Origin: Owenia fusiformis
Lineage: Eukaryota > Annelida > Polychaeta > Sabellida > Oweniidae
Reading direction: 5' to 3'
Assembly (NCBI GenBank): GCA_903813345.2
Contig: CAIIXF020000008.1
Location: 16,040,822-16,104,821, forward strand
Length of the DNA stretch: 64,000 nucleotides
The position numbers and the translations under genes were made by a program. Within the stretch, counting starts at the first letter, position 1, and every line of letters starts with the position of its first letter. This document shows, in pieces, positions 12,045-25,180 of the stretch. The notes beneath the pieces were generated by a model that worked only from the letters and a program-made list of their open reading frames with translations, was not told the DNA's origin and searched no databases.

Positions 12045-12768
12045 TAAAAGGTAGCATGTAACCTTCCTTGTAACATGTGTAAAGGTTTCAAGAAAATCAG
12101 TAAAGTGGTTTTCCTGGAATCACAATGACAAGATTTATCCAAAAAACTTCCAAGATGGCCGCCATAATGCAAGATGGCCACCGAAAGGTTAATTAGCTCT
12201 AGAACTTCTTACCATGTAATATATGTGTGAAAATTTGAAGTAAATCCGTTTGGTTTTCCTGAAATCGTGATGACAAGATTTATCTTTAAATTTCCAAGAT
12301 GGCTGCCAGAATGAAAGATGGCCACCGAAAAAATAATGAGGTCTAGGACTTTTTACCATGTTACATGTGTGAACATTTGAAGTACATCTGTTATGTGGTT
12401 TTTGTGGAATCGCGATGGCAATATTTATCTGAAAAAAATTCCAAGATGGCCGCCAGAATGCAAGATGGCCGCCGCAAAGTTATTCAGCTCTAGAACTTCT
12501 TACCATGTAACATGTGTGAAAATTTGAAGTAAATCCGTCTAATGGTTTACCTGGAATCGTGATGACAAGAAAGTGCGACTTCAGAATGCCACCTTGTCTA
12601 ACCCCGTTTTGGTGCCTTTTGCCCCTGTTTACATCAATAGAAGAGGTGTTTTCTTTAAGAGGGAAGTCTGTTCTTTCAAACGGTACAATCATTTTATGTG
12701 GGAAAGTACCGGACAACAAAACCCCTTTTCTAGAGCCCTTTTGGAAATCAGATCGGGGACTATATGTG
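12045..12768 (-). repeat. Right arm of fold-back element (inverted copy of ~8.11-8.9 kb)
   Basis: Reverse complement of the left arm, with the same ~146-bp units, the GGTGGCATTCTGAAG word and the TTGTCCGGTACTTTCC outer end. Extra half-units related to the same arm occur at 11855-11930 and 11990-12050. Substitutions and indels between the arms show that the element is not recent. Confidence 0.65.
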
Positions 12769-14303
12769 TAATATTTAGTGTGGCTCTGTGGTCCATGTTG
12801 GTTCTCTCTAATTGTTTGAATCTTTTTTTTTTTTTTAATATTATTTATTGCATAAATAATATATTACAATTAACGAAAATGTAATAATGTCAATCGCCCT
12901 GAGGCATTACAGACATATTCACAAATAGATAAAATACATACAGGCAATAACTTGATTGGAAAATAAATGTAAAAAATAATTAAAAATGTGATAAAATGAA
13001 TGAGTATGAAGAATGAAATGATTATGGTGAAGGTGACAGTAGGACATGAAAAGGATGTTTACAAAGTCTGATCAACCTCTGTTTGATGATTCTTGTTTGA
13101 ATCTCAGAGCTAGTGTTACTTGTCAGAGCCAGTGAGGTCAGGGTAAAAAAAAGTGAATCATCACAGATAAGATTCACAACCTGGTCAATAGGCCCTATGG
13201 TGTTATAGGAGCGTATTGATGTAGATTCAATTAATGGTTTAAGTCATACATAATTAAGCTAGACTTATATATAGTTTACCAGTCCTAATGGAATAAAATG
13301 TGAGATAACACACACTTTAGTTATCAAATACTTATTCAATGCTATACTATTTCACATAGCATGTTTATCAATGAATTACCCTTTGCATTTGTTCAACTTT
13401 GCTCCTTAAAATACGTGTAGAGCTTTGTCTTCACTCTTTCAGTTTACGATAAATCTCTGAACTCACCGAGCTATTAGGAGTTCGTCGTGGAAATATGGAC
13501 AACTTTCTACATACTATGGTCATTTCCTCTGATATCATCGCATAGTTAATGAGCACATTTTTAGCATGTGTTCCTTCCAGCTCGCTGATTGGTTGAGAAA
13601 AGATCAGCGTGGTAGATTTGAAATGATTCATGACCCGGACTCTCAGCCATATGGCGTGGGGGTGGGGCTACTAAACTGTAAAATGGTCTATACTAGGCAG
13701 AGTGTAGTTTATAACTATAGACTCTGCGCGTAGGGTATTAATGAATCTGGTCAAACTAACAATGTGAAAGCAGTAGATTGTAGGATTTTTTGAGTTTTCT
13801 TTTTAGTGGTTTAGTTTTTTTTTGTGTGAGTCTCTTTTGAGTCATTGGGTCAAACTCTCCTATGAGAACTTGTTAAACATTGGCTCTACAAATAAAAGCA
13901 ACGAAAGTGATTATTAGTTTAGGACATTATCAAATTGGAAAATCACAAGCTGAATTAGATCAAGTAGGAAGAGTTTAGGATGAGTCTACTGATGCCAAAA
14001 TTTTGATATTTTAATCTTAAGATAGAGTATATATGCAAATATGTATTGACTGTTCTCTCTTTGTTGATATATGGCTTGATATTAGAATTGGATTCAACTT
14101 TGGTCAATTTACGTGGTTACCTGTTGTAAATCTATCTAATATTCTCATGTTATCAGGCCTGACCCACTATGCAAATGTAAATGTATGGTCCACTCATAAC
14201 CCTACTATGTTAATCTCCTAGTTATCTGCGCCTGTTACGTTGTTATCATTGTTGCTAGAACGTATCATTGTAGTTCAGTTCTCAGTCAGGATTCAACAAC
14301 AAT
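12769..14303. other. Intergenic stretch and 5' flank of the galectin gene
   Basis: No supported exon. It begins with a T-rich tract and AT-rich DNA (12.82-13.0 kb). The 300 bp before the galectin ATG should hold its 5' UTR and promoter; an ATGCAAAT octamer-like word occurs near 14170 but no TATA box is evident. Confidence 0.4.
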
Positions 14304-17300
14304 ATGTCGTACAGGATATCACCAGTGGTAAGAATTTTATATTCAATTGAAGGCTTTTGATTTTCATGTCACCACCAGTGGTGATGAATCGTAATTGTGT
14401 TGCTATTATAGCCATCTTTTTTCACCACTATTTGCCATTTGTGTTGGCATATGTATGCCTGAAATAAATTTTGATGAAGATCAAACGATGGAATTGAGTC
14501 ATTTGTCACTTTTAAATGAAATAAATCAGAAACAGTATTTCATATTTAAAAGACCAAACATTATATTATTGGTATAGGACAGTGATTAACATGTCATTGT
14601 AACGTTAGGACATTATAAAACAAGATAGATACGGTTTGCATATGTCTTCACAAAAAGTACCACGCACTAATTTCGGAATAACTCTCTCAATGATTAAGGA
14701 ATCTTCATGATTTTTTATGTGTAGATAATGTTCAATGGAAAACAGATTGGTATGCTTGCACAGCATCAACAACATTGAAATTAAGAGATAACTCATGTTC
14801 CATTCAAAACTGTAAAGTAGAAAGTCTTTCTTAAAATTTACCTAATAAGTGAGTCAATTATCATCAAAGACAAAATTATTTTAGAAAAATAGGTAGATAA
14901 TACAATTGATAATACAGGGTGGTCAAAAAATATGGAAAGCCTGTATTTTCCTTATATCTTTGTCAATTTAAGGAATTACTCCCTGATATTTCACACATTT
15001 GTACATCATTCAGTTTCCTACCACCCTACCATATTTCATGACCATCAGACTGATAGTACTTTGAATAACACGCATCAGATTTGACCATTATCGCGCTGTA
15101 GGCAAAACAGCACAGTTGTCAATGAGCTGAATGCATTCCTCAGCAGGTATGTCCTGAATGACACAGATGATCTCACTTTTGAGGAAATTCTCATATACTC
15201 TATCTCTGCCATATCCCCACAGGTAGGGACATTTTAGACGATGAGTACAGGTTTTCCCACAACGCAAAAGTGGCCACTGGGCATGTTCTTTAAAGTACTG
15301 TAACATTGTAACTATCAATCTGATGGTCATGAAATAAGGTAGGCTGGTAGCAAATTGAATGATGTACAAAAAAGTAAAATATCAGGGAGTTATTTTTTAA
15401 AATAACAAAGATATGAGGAAAATGGTAATAGGGTTTCCATTTTTTTGACCACCCTGTATATGTGTAAATTAATGAAAACAATCCAGAAAGGACTCAAATA
15501 ATGGTAAAGACATAAATCCCGATTTCAGAAATTGCATTTTTGATGATTTCACCGAGACCTTGCTGGACCGAAAACGTGATATCTCTAAATCTGAAAGTTG
15601 TTGATATTATCCAAGTACATGTACAGCAATCTTTTTTCCATTGAACACTTTATCTACACTAAAAAATCATGTAGATTCCTTAATTTTTGAGAAAGTTGGT
15701 ATTTTGTGTCACCCTGTAGTATGCTAACCTGTCAATATGTTGAGTTCATTAGCCATAAAGGTGATCAGCTGATACTATAATGCATCTATAAACTGTTATG
15801 GATTTCACATATTTTAACAATCAGTATATTATATAAATATTAACTTATTGACATTAGCTTTTCGTATTTTCATATGAGTCTAAAGTAAATGTAGGTTAAC
15901 TGAAGTCAGTTGGACATTTTCTCTATGGACAAATAATAGTACCTAATTATCTATTCTGGTGTTAAGTCTGCTGTCTTCAGTTACAACATCGTTAGATCAT
16001 CATGACATTCATGGTTACAGCCTTGGATTTAGAAATTACTTAGTAAAGGAAAACACTTTTGATGTATTCATATTTTACATGTATGACATGTTCATGTTAG
16101 TTCAGGAAATAAAACACAAAGCACATATTTGTCAGATTCAGAAACTTGAATTTTGGGTCATAAATAAATGGAAAGTAAATATTCTCTAAAATGTTGTAAA
16201 AATTGGTTTGGATCACTCCATTGTATTGGTCAACCTTTGTGTATTTTCAGCTTAGTCCAAGTGCTATTCCCATCCCAGGGGGTTTACATCCTGGGAAAGA
16301 GGTCATAATTAAAGGCCATCAGATCCCTGGGGCAGACAGGTATGACACGCAAGACCCTTTAACTGTTTACTTTGTGTAAAGATAATTAGATCAAACATTT
16401 ATTTATTCTACTGATTTATAGTCACAGCTTAATTTTATGAATCAGGTAAACAAATGAATGTGCAGAGTTATCATGCAGTCATAGAATAAGCTTCATGGTT
16501 AGCACATAATCCCACACATACTTTAGTTTGAGTTCAAAAAAGTATCATATTCCCCTTATTATAAGTCATTTCATGAGTTGGGTTGCATATCCTTTTTCTT
16601 TTGAGAAAATATGTTTTTGAGGAATTGAAAACAACAAACTCGTTTCTCTAGAGCATAAACATATGCAATCCAGACCCAAATTAACAATTTTCTGTTTTAT
16701 AGATTAATTTTAAAAAGTGATTAAGGCAAAAATTAAATATCTAGGTAGAGCATACAGTAAAAGCACCAGGTGAATAAACAGTACAAAAAAACAGGGAAAC
16801 ATGTTTTTGAAAGATAAGACTTATTTCCAGAGACTATTTTGGAAAAATATTGTAATAAGTAGAATATTGTTGTGCTAGGTTCCAGGTTAATTTCCAGTCA
16901 GATGCGGAAGAAGAAGCTGGTTCAATCCCACTCCACTTCAATCCCCGTCAGAGTATGGGATATGTGGTCCGCAATGCCTTCTATGGAGGATGGGGGCCAG
17001 AGGAGGTAGAGGAACCAGAATTCCCATTTAGAGATGATGAGGACTTCACCATAAGAATCATCACATTCCCAGAGTACTATGTGGTGGGTATTTGATACCT
17101 CCTTTGTAGAAATATGTTTAATGTCAGAATTACATATTTGATCAATAAAAACTGTTTTAATTCACTTGATATAAATCATGCACATTTAACAATTTCTACC
17201 ATATGTCTTGACTTACATATCTTGACTTACATGTTTATAAAACATTGAAATGGCTGGTCCCAGAGACATTCAGGCGAGACAGGTTTTACTGTATTTGAAC

Positions 17301-20300
17301 TATTTTAGGTCCATGTGAATGGCAGACATTTCATTGACTTCCCCCACCGTGCATCATTTGAAGAAGTAAAGTATTTAGCTGTTGGTGGAGATGCAGAATT
17401 CCATGAAGTCATATTCATAGACAATATCCAGGTAGGTGGTCAGTTCTTATTATTCCTTTTGAAATGTTCAAATAATACAAAGCATGGAGTGGAAGGCCCC
17501 TGTAGTGAAAATATTACATTGGTGTCTCACTGAAACTAGGATCAAAACTTAGTTGAGGCAAAATATAGTTGGTGTCGGTGAGGAAAATTTAGACTGAATA
17601 TGGTATATTACTACCTTTGTACTTCATTTCTACAGTTTTTGTTGAAAAAAATGGTTGAAATTTTGGTGAGGCCCAATTGGCCACATTCATACTTCACAGG
17701 CCAATCACATAACTCATATTTACTGTATTTTTATGTCGCCACCAGAAGTGGTGGCATATTGTGTTGTTAATAGTGTCCAACTTTTTTGTGGACAGTGTTT
17801 GGTGTTTAGCATTCATTGTTTGTTGGTGTCACTTTTTGGTGTCTGTAACAAATGGTGGGTATTTTAAACTATATGTACATGCATATTTCAGATGCTTCCC
17901 TATTGGGGCACTTTCCCAGGCATTGATGATCAGTTCCTGCCTGGATCTGGGGTCAGAGTCAGAGGTCAAGTCATGCAAGGAGCACAAAGGTAAAGTATTA
18001 TCAACACTAACTTACCATCAATTTCACTTGCATTATGACAATTTTGGACAAGATTGAGTTTAAGGTGGTTTAATTAATTTGGATACCATCTTGGAATTGG
18101 CTTTCATACATGATCAAACAGGCCGAAAAGTTAAGTCACTCTGACTATGTTAATCTAATTTGTAAAGTGTGATGCTCGTCATTCCCATTCATTTATGTAA
18201 CACTCAAGTTGTGCTTAGATTAAAGGTCAGCCTGACTAAGTCGAGCATTGGGCTTTCCAGAAAAGATAGTTTTTTTTTAGTTTTTTTTATATGGTAATCT
18301 ATTTATTTCATAAATCTTATTTTACATCAGATAGATAGTTGATATTTAGATGAACAGAGAGCCAGTAATTAGTATTCCTTCTAGTTTGAAACCCCATAGT
18401 TAATTTAAATGTTTTTTTAGAGAACTTGTTTGTGAATGTGTAGAATTATGGTCCTTTAGGGATATGTCCTCCCTTTCATATTAATTAATTGCCCGGTTGA
18501 ATTTAAAGTTACAGTATAAGAAAAAAAAGTTGTAGAGTAGTTCCTCAAAAACAAACTGGGAGGGAGAAAAAGTATGACCCTGGGGGTCATAAATACTACA
18601 TATTCACAAACAAGTTCACTTAACAATGTTTAGCTAACCTCCCTATTGCCTCAGAAACAGTGAAACAAACGTTTGATCAGTGAACAATGAAATATCACTG
18701 AGCTCAATATCTGTAAATTATTTCTTGTAGGTTTGAGATCAACTTCTGTAACAGTCTGGATGGAGGTGATGATCGTCCCTTCCACTTCAACCCCCGCATG
18801 GAGGACAAAAAAGTTGTACGTAATTCACAGATTGATGGAGGTTGGGGTGATGAAGAGAGAGATACTGATGAGTTCCCCTTCAAGGAGGGTGACTTCTTTG
18901 AGGTCACCATAGTTGCCTCTGATGATTGCTTCAAGGTAGAGTGATTTGAACTTATCAGATGTGATATGCTGGTTGGATAAGAAATCAAATGTGCAAGATG
19001 AAAATTGAGCTATTCATTGGCTGAGTCAAATCGCATGATCTTAAGAAAGCCGGTTTTTGCCAAGGGGGCTCACTTTTCCAAAAAATCCAGGGGGTTCACA
19101 TTTGACAACTTTGGCCCAAAATCACTTGAAAAGTGCTCAGAATTTTTAGTCAAGGGTGGTTCGCTTGAACCCTTTGAATCCCCCCTGGCTAAAGGCCTGT
19201 ATGTGTAGAAGATATGAAAATTAATACAATTAATTAATATATACATGTATTGTATTTGTCATGTTTTCTAGTGTTTCTGGGGTGATGAGAGAGTCAACTA
19301 CAGTCATAGAATCCCAATTGAGAACATTCACAACTTGATGATAGATGGCAACGTTGCCCTAACCAGTGTAGAGTACCTAGTCCCACATCTGGTATGTAAA
19401 AACACTTTGTCTTTTAACTGCAAAGCAGATTGAATCATCTCAGAGACACTACAGTTGAAACTTTTACAGTTGAAATGTTTTTAATATCAAACTCTCTTCC
19501 AAGTATTTTAGTTCCTTGAAATATGGGTCTTGCGATAATTACAAAGTCTGACAAAATGCGTGTCAAAATGCCCTATTAAATCAAATGTAAGGACATATCG
19601 ACGGAGACATACCTTACTCGTTTCGACAAAGTATAGCTTAAAATAAAATGTAATACTAATTATAGGTCCTTTGGTATGCCTAAATATACAAAAGTGTAAT
19701 ATGGCAAAAAATCAAGGCACCACTCCATATATGTCAAGCACTGTGCCAAATTTCCTATTCAATATTGGCTTTTTAATGATAAAATAACATGCTTTACAGT
19801 GCAGTTAAACCTGTCTAATCCAAACGCTATTGGGACTGGTTAAAAGTGTTCAGATTAGGAGGTGTTCAGATTTCGAGGTTTTTGCATTGATTCAAATGAA
19901 TTAAGTCATGCTCGAAAGACCCATTGTGATTGACACCATTTGATGTTTTTTTCAAAAGTTTTGATATCATAACAAATCATTGTTAAATTGAAAGTAGTTG
20001 AGCAGTTTTGTAAAAAATTCTATAGTATGTGATATTTTGTCCAGATGAGACTCTAATTTTTCAAATATGAGTGTTCAATTTTTGAATCAAATTGGGAGGT
20101 GTTCGGATTTCAAGTTTTTTCAACGTGAAAGTCAATGAGAGGGAAAAATGGAACCAGAAAAAAGTGTTTGGATTGAAGGTGTTCAGATCAGCCAGGTGTT
20201 CTGATAGCTTTGACCGTATGTGCAGGGTAGTGAGAAAAGTAGCGACTGGTTAAAATGAAATCCTCAAATCATTGACATATGTAAATATGATGCTTAAATG

Positions 20301-23300
20301 TCTATATGTAATATTGAAAGGCTTTTTTAGCTTGATTGCCCTGCATTATATGGAAATTATGTTTTCTTTTTATCTAGATGCAAGTTGTTGACATCCCTGC
20401 AGTAGTGCCGATACCCCATGGTATGTCCGAGGGCAAGTGTGCAGTCATCAGAGGCTTTGTGCCAGATGAGATTGACAGGTATGTATTAAATACCAGACTG
20501 CAGAATTAGAAAGTTCATTTGGGCAAAGTTCAGTGAATGCCACACTCATGTATACATTTATAGGAAAATAACATAAAGACTGGTCCATAATGATTCAGCA
20601 TTGTAGGCCTTTTCAATAAAGTCTGTCCTCTTTTGCTACATATACACCAACACTTCATAGATCTAGTGTAGACACAGGGTTTAATAAAAAGGTTTATTTT
20701 AATTGGTAGATTTGGGATGCATATAATGCACCCTGTCGAATGCAGGGAGACTACAATCATTGCCAGCTACAGTTCATATGGGTACAGAACATTCATTGTT
20801 GTAAACAGGTGCACATACACTGTCTGTCATCCATCTAAGATGCATAATTAAATGTTGATTTTGAATTATGTCCAACTAATTTTTATTACAGAATCAAATT
20901 GATCTTTATAACTGGCCTGGTCTTAGGCAAAGTATAAGGCTGTCTCATGAATTTTTAACCATAGAGAGCAATTTATTATGATAAGAAAACAGAAGTAAGT
21001 CATTACATGCAAAATGTCACCACCTTTGATTTGTTACAGACACTGAACCCTAACTACTGAGCATCAGTTTCCAAACACTGTCCACTAAAAAGTTGGGGAC
21101 TATAACAATATATCCACACTTTTGGTGGTGACATAGAAACTGTAAATTTTAACCATTGTAAACTAGCCTACATTTTACTTTTAAATGGGCAAGGTTCTAT
21201 AAAGACAAAACCCTGCACAAAAAAAGTTCAAAGCAGTCATTTAAAAAAATTATGTTATGCAGATTCCACATCAACCTGCAGAATGACCCTGAGGGTAATG
21301 AGGTGGGGTACCACTTCAATCCCCGCTATGAGGACAAGGAGGTGGTCCAGAACTCCTGCCTAGGGGGGTGGCAGGAAGAAGAAAGGAGCAAACGACCTAG
21401 GGCTCTCAAACAAGGCCGTCCCTTTGAGGTCAGAATCATGGCCTGGGATGATAAATTCACTGTGAGTTCATGTACATTTATATATAGTCCAAAGGCAGAA
21501 TATTTCCCCAATTATCATGCATTCATTTTTCCTATCAATATGATGCTATCTTGGTGATTTATGAACATAGCAGGCATAATATTAAATTAAGCAATATTTT
21601 GAAGGTTATTAATTAAGTCCAATGTACCAGTTTACAATCATCACTGCATTATCCAATCACTACAACAAACAAAATAACATATACAGTAAAACCTATATAT
21701 AGTGAACACCTACAAAAAATGTTCCCTACAGAGAGGAGGCAACTTTTTATACAGAAGTCAGCGGAGTATGTGCCAAGAAAAGCTGTTCACTACACCAGCA
21801 TGTGACCCCCCCCCTGGAAATTTTTGAAAACTGAACCCCCCGCCCCTTAGCAAATACTGGCTAAGGGCCTGCTACACACATGTGTTCACTAGAGAGAAGT
21901 ATTCACTAAGACAGGTTTTACTGTATATGCATTGTGACGTATTGCCATAGTAACAGATACAGTACATGTAATGTGTGTTTTCTATGCAGGTGTATGTGAA
22001 TGGAGAATACTTCAGTTCCTACAGCTACAGATGCCCCCTTGAAGACATCAAGTTCTTGGCTGTTGATGGCAATGCTCTATTCTACGAGGCCTATATTGAT
22101 TTACCTATGGTATGTCATGTCTCTCAGTTTGGCCTAAACACTTAGAATTGAGAAAGCACAAAGGCCAGGCATAACACAAGTCATGTACAATAAATACTTC
22201 TCAGCATGTATGAGATTCTCAAGAAATAATAGAAATAGTGTTACTATTTGATCTCCAATTTAAAAGCCAAAGAACATCACCAGTCTAAATCATTGTATTT
22301 TGTTGTGTACAAATCTAGTCATATACACCAATCAGTGAGTTCCGATGAAAAGTCCAGTCTTGCCCTGTATTGCCCAGTGGAAATATTTAACACTACAGTA
22401 TAACTCCATTGAGGTCCATTCTTCTCCTATTGGTGAACAGTTAGCTTAAGATATGGCATGCTCTATGTATAGCTTTCACAATGTTTCATGTTACTTTCTT
22501 TTAGCGTCAACCTTATGTGGAGAAGATATCTGGCTATATGATGCCTGGGAGGTGGCTCACCTGTAGAGGAGTTCTAAAGAAAGAAGAGGATGCCAACAGG
22601 TGAGTAAGCGTCATGGTAACAGGGGGGGGGGGGTATTTTACTTCCATTGCATATTAACCCATGTTAAATGTTTTGATCTGGAATGATCAAGAATTTTCAT
22701 GGTAAAGCCTCAGTCACATTTCCTTAATGGTGGGCGTATCGATAGAGAAAATTTACATTGTACTGTTTACCCCTATATTTTATGCTGCATATCTCGATTT
22801 TGGAAAGCTACAGCCGCTGTATGGTTGCCATAGGTCAAATGTGACTTAGGCATATATCACATTTAGGATATTGCATTGATTTTACCACTAAATTTATATT
22901 TTATATGTTTAAAATATCTGCATATGACCTTGACCTTGACCTTGTGAAACATAAAGCATGTGCCTTGTAGTACTGACATGCCTGGAAAATGTTTTAAAAG
23001 GTGAAATAATATTTCTAGGTTCCAAATAGATCTGCAAACTGGAGAACAATGTCCCCCAGAATCCGACTCCATTTTCCATTTCAACCCTCGCATGGAGGAT
23101 CGAAAAGTAGTGCGAGGTGCCTGCATAGGTGGCGGTTGGGGAGATGAAGAAAGAGATCAACCTGATTGGCCGTTTAAACCCAACGAGTTCTTTGAGATCC
23201 TCATTAATGTGAGAGAAGGAGGATATATGGTATGATCATTATCTTACTTTCTGAAACACAAGTATGTAGAATTAAATGATTAGAGATTATTTAAAGGGAG

Positions 23301-23599
23301 GAAGGAAATCCATGGATCCATGCTCCAGCCTTTCTTGAAACAATTTTTGTTATTTATTCATGCCAAAATGAATCTGTTTGAAAAGCCAATATTGTAATTT
23401 GTACAAACGTATAAAGATTATAATGAATACATGAAAATGTTAAAAAATGAAAACTAATACATGTGTTAATTTTTCTATTTTACAGACATATGTAAACAAC
23501 AAGCCGTTTGTCTGGTTCAACCACAGAGTGGACTCTACCCAATGTAATCACATTGGCATGTTAGGCGATGCCCACTTCTTCCACATAGACATGGTGTAA
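14304..23599 (+). CDS. Galectin with four carbohydrate-recognition domains
   Basis: Thirteen coding exons: 14304-14327, 16251-16339, 16879-17083, 17309-17431, 17892-17989, 18731-18935, 19272-19391, 20378-20478, 21263-21461, 21990-22109, 22505-22599, 23019-23229 and 23486-23599 (TAA), all GT/AG and in phase; about 567 residues. After a short leader exon, each CRD uses three exons (about 90-101, 199-211 and 114-123 bp), showing the gene grew by repeated duplication of a three-exon unit. All four CRDs keep HFNPR. CRD1 has VVRN but WGPEEV where CRD2-4 have W-x3-E-R (WGDEER, WQEEER, WGDEER), so its sugar-contacting Arg is Val. CRD4 has VVRG for VVRN, losing the Asn. CRD2 lacks the VNG turn found in the others (CFWGDERVNYSHR). 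There is no signal peptide, normal for galectins, which leave cells unconventionally and bind beta-galactosides. Four-CRD galectins are known from bivalve haemocytes, where they act in microbe recognition; that role here is inference. Confidence 0.95.
14913..15458. mobile_element. TIR element, TACAGGGTGGTCAAAAAA ends
   Basis: It begins TACAGGGTGGTCAAAAAATA and ends with the inverted TTTTTTTGACCACCCTGTA. The inverted arms extend inward about 165 bp (words such as ATATCAGGGAGTTA and ATTTCATGACCATCAGA recur inverted) around a ~210-bp centre. TA lies at both ends, fitting a Tc1/mariner-like non-autonomous element. It sits in galectin intron 1. No transposase frame. Confidence 0.75.
17731..17880 (+). 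repeat. Dispersed repeat, GTGACATATTG family (galectin intron 4)
   Basis: Member of the family described at 3058-3190, with tatgtcgccaccagaagtgg at its start, then gtccaacttttttgtgga and gtctgtaacaaatgg. It ends shortly before galectin exon 5 at 17892. Confidence 0.55.
19050..19201. repeat. GCCAAGGGGG / CCCCCCTGGCTAAAGGCC repeat
   Basis: A short imperfect inverted repeat (tgccaagggggctc at the left, cccccctggctaaaggcctg at the right) flanking TTGGCCCAAAATCACTTG. Related ends occur at about 21797-21870 and 63740-63790. It looks like a hAT-type MITE; it lies in a galectin intron. Confidence 0.45.
19798..20220. repeat. Degenerate element related to the TACAGTAAAACCTG MITE family
   Basis: It opens with cagttaaacctgtctaatcc and ends near GATAGCTTTGACCGTA. 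Repeated GTGTTCAGATT / GGTGTTCGGATT words occur throughout. It resembles 1056-1223 and 21682-21925 but the ends are worn. Confidence 0.4.
20990..21140 (-). repeat. Dispersed repeat, GTGACATATTG family, inverted copy
   Basis: Reverse-oriented member of the 3058-3190 family: the plus strand reads aaatgtcaccacctttga, gactataacaatat and ggtggtgacat. It is the only minus-strand copy among eight. Confidence 0.5.
21682..21925. mobile_element. TIR element (MITE), TACAGTAAAACCT ends
   Basis: Starts TACAGTAAAACCTATATATA and ends GACAGGTTTTACTGTA, inverted ends with terminal TA. It encloses CACTACA and GACCCCCCCCCTGG words; the latter may be a nested hAT-type fragment. It lies between galectin exons 9 and 10. 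Confidence 0.6.
22707..22851. mobile_element. TIR element, GCCTCAGTCACATTT ends
   Basis: GCCTCAGTCACATTT at the left is matched by the inverted AAATGTGACTTAGGC at the right. The right half (CTCGATTTTGGAAAGCTACAG to the end) recurs at about 52140-52222. It lies in galectin intron 11. No coding capacity. Confidence 0.6.
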
Positions 23600-25180
23600 A
23601 ATAGCATTCAAAGGATATCACATATTGACAATGGAATTCTAAACTGTTCGTTCTCTGATCTAAAATGAGGACCAATTACCTGATTTTCTGTGTTTAAGAC
23701 AATAAGGATAATGCTACTATTCATGAAGTATGCCCCTCATGCTTTCCTTGGTTTCTGCTTCATTTGCTTATTCAAGAGACTGGATTGTGGATAAAATAAA
23801 TGTTTAAGGCATGGATGCAGATGTATAATCAATACTTATAGTAGGGGTGTGTATGGCCTGATGGTGGATGCTGGGGATGGAGATGAGAAAATAGCAGAAA
23901 TGTACAGGAAAGACTGGAAGAAGCAATATTGTTATGTACAATGTACTTATAAAAAAACAATTAAAGTATATTGTTTAAAGTGCATAGTGATTAATCCATC
24001 TGGAATCATGTTTGTAAAATTGTATAACTGCATTAGTGTTAGTAAACTGAACAGATGGGTTGTTTACCCATAGCTTGGGTCAGAGAAGCTGTAGTGGTGA
24101 CCCATAGGGGAAACCAGTAGCTCTGGTCAAGTGACCCATAGCTGGGGTTTGGTGACCAATGACCATAGCTCGGGTCAAATAATTCATAGCTTGGGTAATT
24201 TCTAATTATAATATTTTGAACAATTCAAACACTCATTAGTGGTCAACTTTACTGATTTACTTTCGCTACACAATGTGACACAAGAATCTTGAGAAGACAC
24301 AGCCCAAATCCACCTAAGCCACACCCCACCTTTCTTTAATGTATAGGGTAAGATTTGTAGTGAAGAAGATGCTATTGGTTTTTATCTAGGCTCAGGCTAT
24401 CACCCAAATTGAGAAACCGGTGTGATATTGAAGTATTAATAGTATGATTATTACAAATGGGCTTATAAGTAATTATATAAGGCTATGCCTAGAATGTTTT
24501 GTTTAATCTTGGCTTTCCAGTGGAGAAATTTATTCATGTTCAATTAATTTTACCATGGAAAGCCAAGCTAAAGTAAAAGAGGATGTATGATGTTACAGCA
24601 CCCAATATTGTTGTTATGTATGACTTATAGGTCTTTGTTGTATTTTCTATGTGTTTTATGAAGATAAATATTAAGATTTATATTAATGAATTATTTCACA
24701 TCCTCTTCACAATCAATATGATAAAATGTATCTTATATGAAATCGATAAAATAAATTAAATATTGTATATATAAATTTTGCGCTGTACTTGTAAATACTG
24801 TTTTTAATTGTAATCAACTTACGGATTTAAATAAAAGCGTAATATTAGATAATAAATTATTGAATATGATTGTAGTAATTTATTTTTATATGATCAATTT
24901 TTTAAATGTATAAATTACATGTACAATGTAGATGTAAAAATTAAATGGAGAGCAATAAAATATTTCTAAACACGAATATGAATTTATTTGGTTTGATAAT
25001 TACAGTATATATGTTTTTTCTCAATGCCTTGACTCATCTTGTTGAAATGGTCATGTCTTTGATGGCCCAAGTGCTTTGTGTGGGTGCTCATTTAAGAGTT
25101 CAATCTGAAAAAATAAACCATCTCTTTCTCTAATGGCAATAAAAGAATGCTAAGAGACACAGTCAGCATCCATGCCCCAA
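23600..25180. other. Galectin 3' UTR and convergent intergenic DNA
   Basis: An AATAAA lies at 23795-23800, about 200 bp after the galectin stop, and is a plausible polyadenylation signal. A short degenerate run of ACCCATAGCTNGGGTC-like words covers about 24060-24200. The remainder is AT-rich without exons, except the 3' UTR of the minus-strand gene ending at 25181. Confidence 0.45.
23795..23800 (+). terminator. Polyadenylation signal, galectin gene
   Basis: AATAAA about 195 bp downstream of the TAA stop. Other candidates lie further on (near 24830), so this is the nearest good site rather than a proven one. Confidence 0.45.

Larger units (their letters stand above)
8114..12768. mobile_element. 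Large fold-back (inverted-repeat) element
   Basis: The left arm (from about 8114) and right arm (ending about 12768) are inverted copies: the outer ends read tagtccctgatctg on the plus strand and tagtccccgatctg on the minus strand, followed by ttgttgtccggtactttcc in both. Each arm runs roughly 0.7-1 kb and consists of degenerate ~146-bp units carrying CGGCCATCTTGCATTCTGG and CACACATGTTACATGGTA. The centre holds another ~146-bp array, a GTCCGTCC microsatellite and SINE/repeat fragments. A 79-codon open frame occurs in both arms, but only because the arms are copies; no transposase was found. I see no clear target duplication, so ends are approximate. It may be a fold-back or composite non-autonomous DNA transposon. 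Confidence 0.6.

Noticed and set aside
18704-23160. Antisense open frames over galectin exons
   Set aside because: Shadows of well-supported plus-strand exons.
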